A DNA stretch of 9,090 nucleotides from Bacillota bacterium. Lineage in GTDB: Bacteria; Bacillota_I; Bacilli_A; RFN20; CAG-826. The first letter of the stretch is position 1. Every line of letters begins with the position of its first letter. The stretch is from assembly GCA_023422095.1 (NCBI GenBank), contig JAEZSD010000038.1, positions 1 through 9,090 of the forward strand, in the 5' to 3' direction. Positions 8,067-9,090 of the stretch are shown here, piece by piece. Both the position numbers and the translations under genes were made by a program. The notes below the pieces were generated by a model. It had not been told where the DNA came from. It saw only the letters and a program-made list of their open reading frames with translations, and searched no databases.

Positions 8067-8375
8067 ATGATTAAACACGTTGAAACAGCCCAAGAATTTG
8101 ATTCTTTGTATAACAAAGGAAGAGTATTCGTTGATTTCTTTGCCACCTGGTGTGGACCATGCAAAATGCTCTCGCCAGTCATTGAAGCAATTGACGCAAG
8201 TGGTAAGGCAAAAGACACATTAATTTTGAAAGTCGATGTTGATTTGCTTCCCAGAATCGCTTCTCAATTTGGCGTTCAATCAATTCCGACATTGATTCTT
8301 TTTGAAGATGGCAAGATTGTTAAACATTCCCTTGGCTACATGAACCAAAATCAACTTCTTGAATTCTTGAAATAA
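8067..8375 (+). CDS. trxA: thioredoxin
   Basis: A 102-residue single-domain thioredoxin with the canonical redox centre WCGPC at 28-32 (catalytic Cys29 and Cys32), the buried Asp at 23, and the cis-proline at P74 in SIPT. The C-terminal part (FEDGKIVKHSLGY) fits the last two strands and final helix of the fold. It has no signal peptide, so it should act in the cytosol, reducing disulfides with electrons from a thioredoxin reductase not seen here. The second Trp of the usual DFWAxWC is Phe25. The start is fixed by AGGAG (8056-8060), which overlaps the TraX stop, and the genes are 9 bases apart, so it is translated from the operon message. Grouping with two membrane proteins may mean a dedicated redox role, but this is inference. 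Confidence 0.95.
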   Translation: MIKHVETAQEFDSLYNKGRVFVDFFATWCGPCKMLSPVIEAIDASGKAKDTLILKVDVDLLPRIASQFGVQSIPTLILFEDGKIVKHSLGYMNQNQLLEFLK

Positions 8376-8381
8376 AAGCAA

Positions 8382-8410
8382 TTGTCAAATTCGTATACCA
8401 GTTATATAAT
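8382..8410 (+). promoter_or_regulatory. promoter of tRNA-Gly
   Basis: TTGTCA at 8382-8387 and a perfect TATAAT at 8405-8410 are separated by exactly 17 bases. Transcription should start near 8417, about ten bases before the mature tRNA. The -35 box begins only six bases after the thioredoxin stop codon. Confidence 0.88.
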
Positions 8411-8427
8411 ATAACTCGCTGCGAACT

Positions 8428-8501
8428 GCAGGTGTAGTTCAGTGGTAGAACACTAGCCTTCCAAGCTAGTTATGCGGGTCCGATTCCCGTCACCTGCTCC
8501 A
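8428..8501 (+). tRNA. trnG: tRNA-Gly (anticodon TCC)
   Basis: The 74-base gene folds as a full cloverleaf. The acceptor stem is GCAGGTG with CACCTGC (8428-8434 with 8491-8497), the D stem GTTC/GAAC has loop AGTGGTA with the usual GG, and the anticodon stem CTAGC/GCTAG has loop CTTCCAA, anticodon TCC at 8460-8462. The variable loop has four bases, the T stem is GCGGG/CCCGT, and the discriminator T precedes an encoded CCA (8499-8501). The T-loop is TCCGATT (8479-8485), so the base at standard position 55 is C rather than the near-universal T. Position 49-65 is a G-T wobble. The tRNA sits between its own promoter and terminator. Confidence 0.97.
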
Positions 8502-8511
8502 GTTGTTTATT

Positions 8512-8538
8512 AAGCGAGACTTTGTTCTCGCTTTTTTT
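8512..8538 (+). terminator. intrinsic terminator after tRNA-Gly
   Basis: AGCGAGA (8513-8519) pairs perfectly with TCTCGCT (8526-8532) across a six-base loop and is followed by a run of T to 8538. It lies 11 bases after the CCA end. It probably also ends the upstream CPBP-TraX-thioredoxin transcript, because no other terminator is visible before it. Confidence 0.92.
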
Positions 8539-8672
8539 ATGCTTTATAAAAGAGCACATATGGTGTTAATTTTGAAATTTTCCGATAAAATAAAAAAAAG
8601 AAGCTAATTAATTAATATTTATAAAATATTGATTAGTGTATAGTTATCTTAAACCTTCAAAGGAGGCTGCCT
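8539..8672 (+). promoter_or_regulatory. leader and promoter region of the DegV-like gene
   Basis: This AT-rich leader contains a hairpin-forming inverted repeat at 8610-8620 and 8624-8634, eleven pairs with one G-T and a three-base loop. It is followed by TATAGT at 8639-8644, the likely -10; no convincing -35 is seen 16-18 bases upstream. The 13 bases at 8633-8645 are identical to 6302-6314 before the CPBP operon. The ribosome site AAAGGAGG (8659-8666) is near-ideal, six bases before the ATG, and fixes the start codon. Confidence 0.5.
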
Positions 8673-9090
8673 ATGAAAAACAAAAGCTCAATCGGAATTG
8701 TCATCGATTCCACCACCACACTGGATCCTCAGTTAATTAAAGATTACGACATCGAAGTCGTCTCTTTGAATATTCACACTCAGGCATTTAATAAAAGAGA
8801 AATAGATACATTGGACGAGGAAATAATTCCCTTGCTTGATGATGTGAAAAATCTCTCCACTTCTTCCCCATCTCCTAATGATTTTGCGGAAGCTTATGAT
8901 CGTCTATTCAAAAAAGGATATAAACACATAATTTGTCTTCCTCTTTCTCGAGAAATCTCATCAACCTATCAATCAGCGTTGATTGGAAAAACTTATGTAG
9001 ATAACGCCGAGCAAATTTTCGTTGGTGATACTTTGATATGCAATTACGGATTAGCTAATTTAGTAGAAACGCTGTTACCTTTATTTGAAA
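8673..9090 (+). CDS. DegV/FakB-family fatty-acid-binding protein, partial (3' end outside window)
   Basis: The 139 residues in the window are the N-terminal half of a protein that is normally ~280 residues. It begins with a strand followed by DST (12-14), the family hallmark. TSSPSP at 63-68 corresponds to the usual TSQPSP, and SREISSTYQSA at 92-102 to the usual SxxLSGTYQSA. Family members bind one long-chain fatty acid; FakB proteins present it to the kinase FakA for phosphorylation and entry into phospholipid synthesis in the cytosol. The binding Thr/Ser positions appear kept (T63, S96), but the Gly of LSGT is Ser97 and the later DS...GxG segment reads GDTLICNYGLANLV, so the protein is somewhat divergent and its ligand is uncertain. 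It has its own leader and follows a terminator, so it is a separate transcription unit. Confidence 0.87.
   Translation, partial: MKNKSSIGIVIDSTTTLDPQLIKDYDIEVVSLNIHTQAFNKREIDTLDEEIIPLLDDVKNLSTSSPSPNDFAEAYDRLFKKGYKHIICLPLSREISSTYQSALIGKTYVDNAEQIFVGDTLICNYGLANLVETLLPLFE

Noticed and set aside
1..9090. CRISPR array, insertion sequence, rRNA or riboswitch
   Set aside because: No regularly spaced identical repeats, transposase motifs, terminal inverted repeats or recognised riboswitch cores were seen.

Overview
The window looks like a stretch of chromosome from a low-GC bacterium of the Bacillota/Tenericutes type. It is AT-rich, has strong GGAGG-type ribosome sites and TTGTCA/TATAAT promoters, and encodes a DegV-family protein, a zinc-ribbon CPBP protein and a tRNA-Gly with an encoded CCA end. 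All tryptophans I read in the giant gene are TGG and no in-frame TGA occurs, so the standard bacterial code fits better than the mycoplasma code. The exact lineage is inference; an uncultured gut Bacilli or Erysipelotrichia-like group is plausible.

Positions 1 to 6242 (minus strand) are one uninterrupted reading frame. I read it codon by codon as 2080 residues with no stop, and it runs out of the left edge of the window. The first ~205 residues form four membrane segments resembling a CvpA-type module. The remaining ~1,875 residues have no further membrane segment, are rich in Asn/Asp/Ser/Thr, and carry many degenerate copies of a leucine-rich motif. The positive-inside rule places this giant portion outside the cell. 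It is the main candidate in the window for something undescribed.

A 94-base divergent intergenic region separates it from a compact plus-strand operon (6337 to 8375): a zinc-ribbon CPBP-family putative membrane protease, a TraX-family membrane protein and a thioredoxin, with gaps of 11 and 9 bases. Immediately downstream come a near-consensus promoter, tRNA-Gly(TCC) with an unusual T-loop, and a clear intrinsic terminator. There is almost no room for a terminator between the thioredoxin gene and the tRNA promoter, so the operon probably reads through the tRNA to the shared terminator.

The right end (8673 to 9090) is the 5' part of a DegV/FakB-like fatty-acid-binding protein with its own leader. 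That leader shares an exact 13-base block with the leader of the CPBP operon. No mobile element, CRISPR array or origin is visible, and no stretch over 300 bases lacks a gene.
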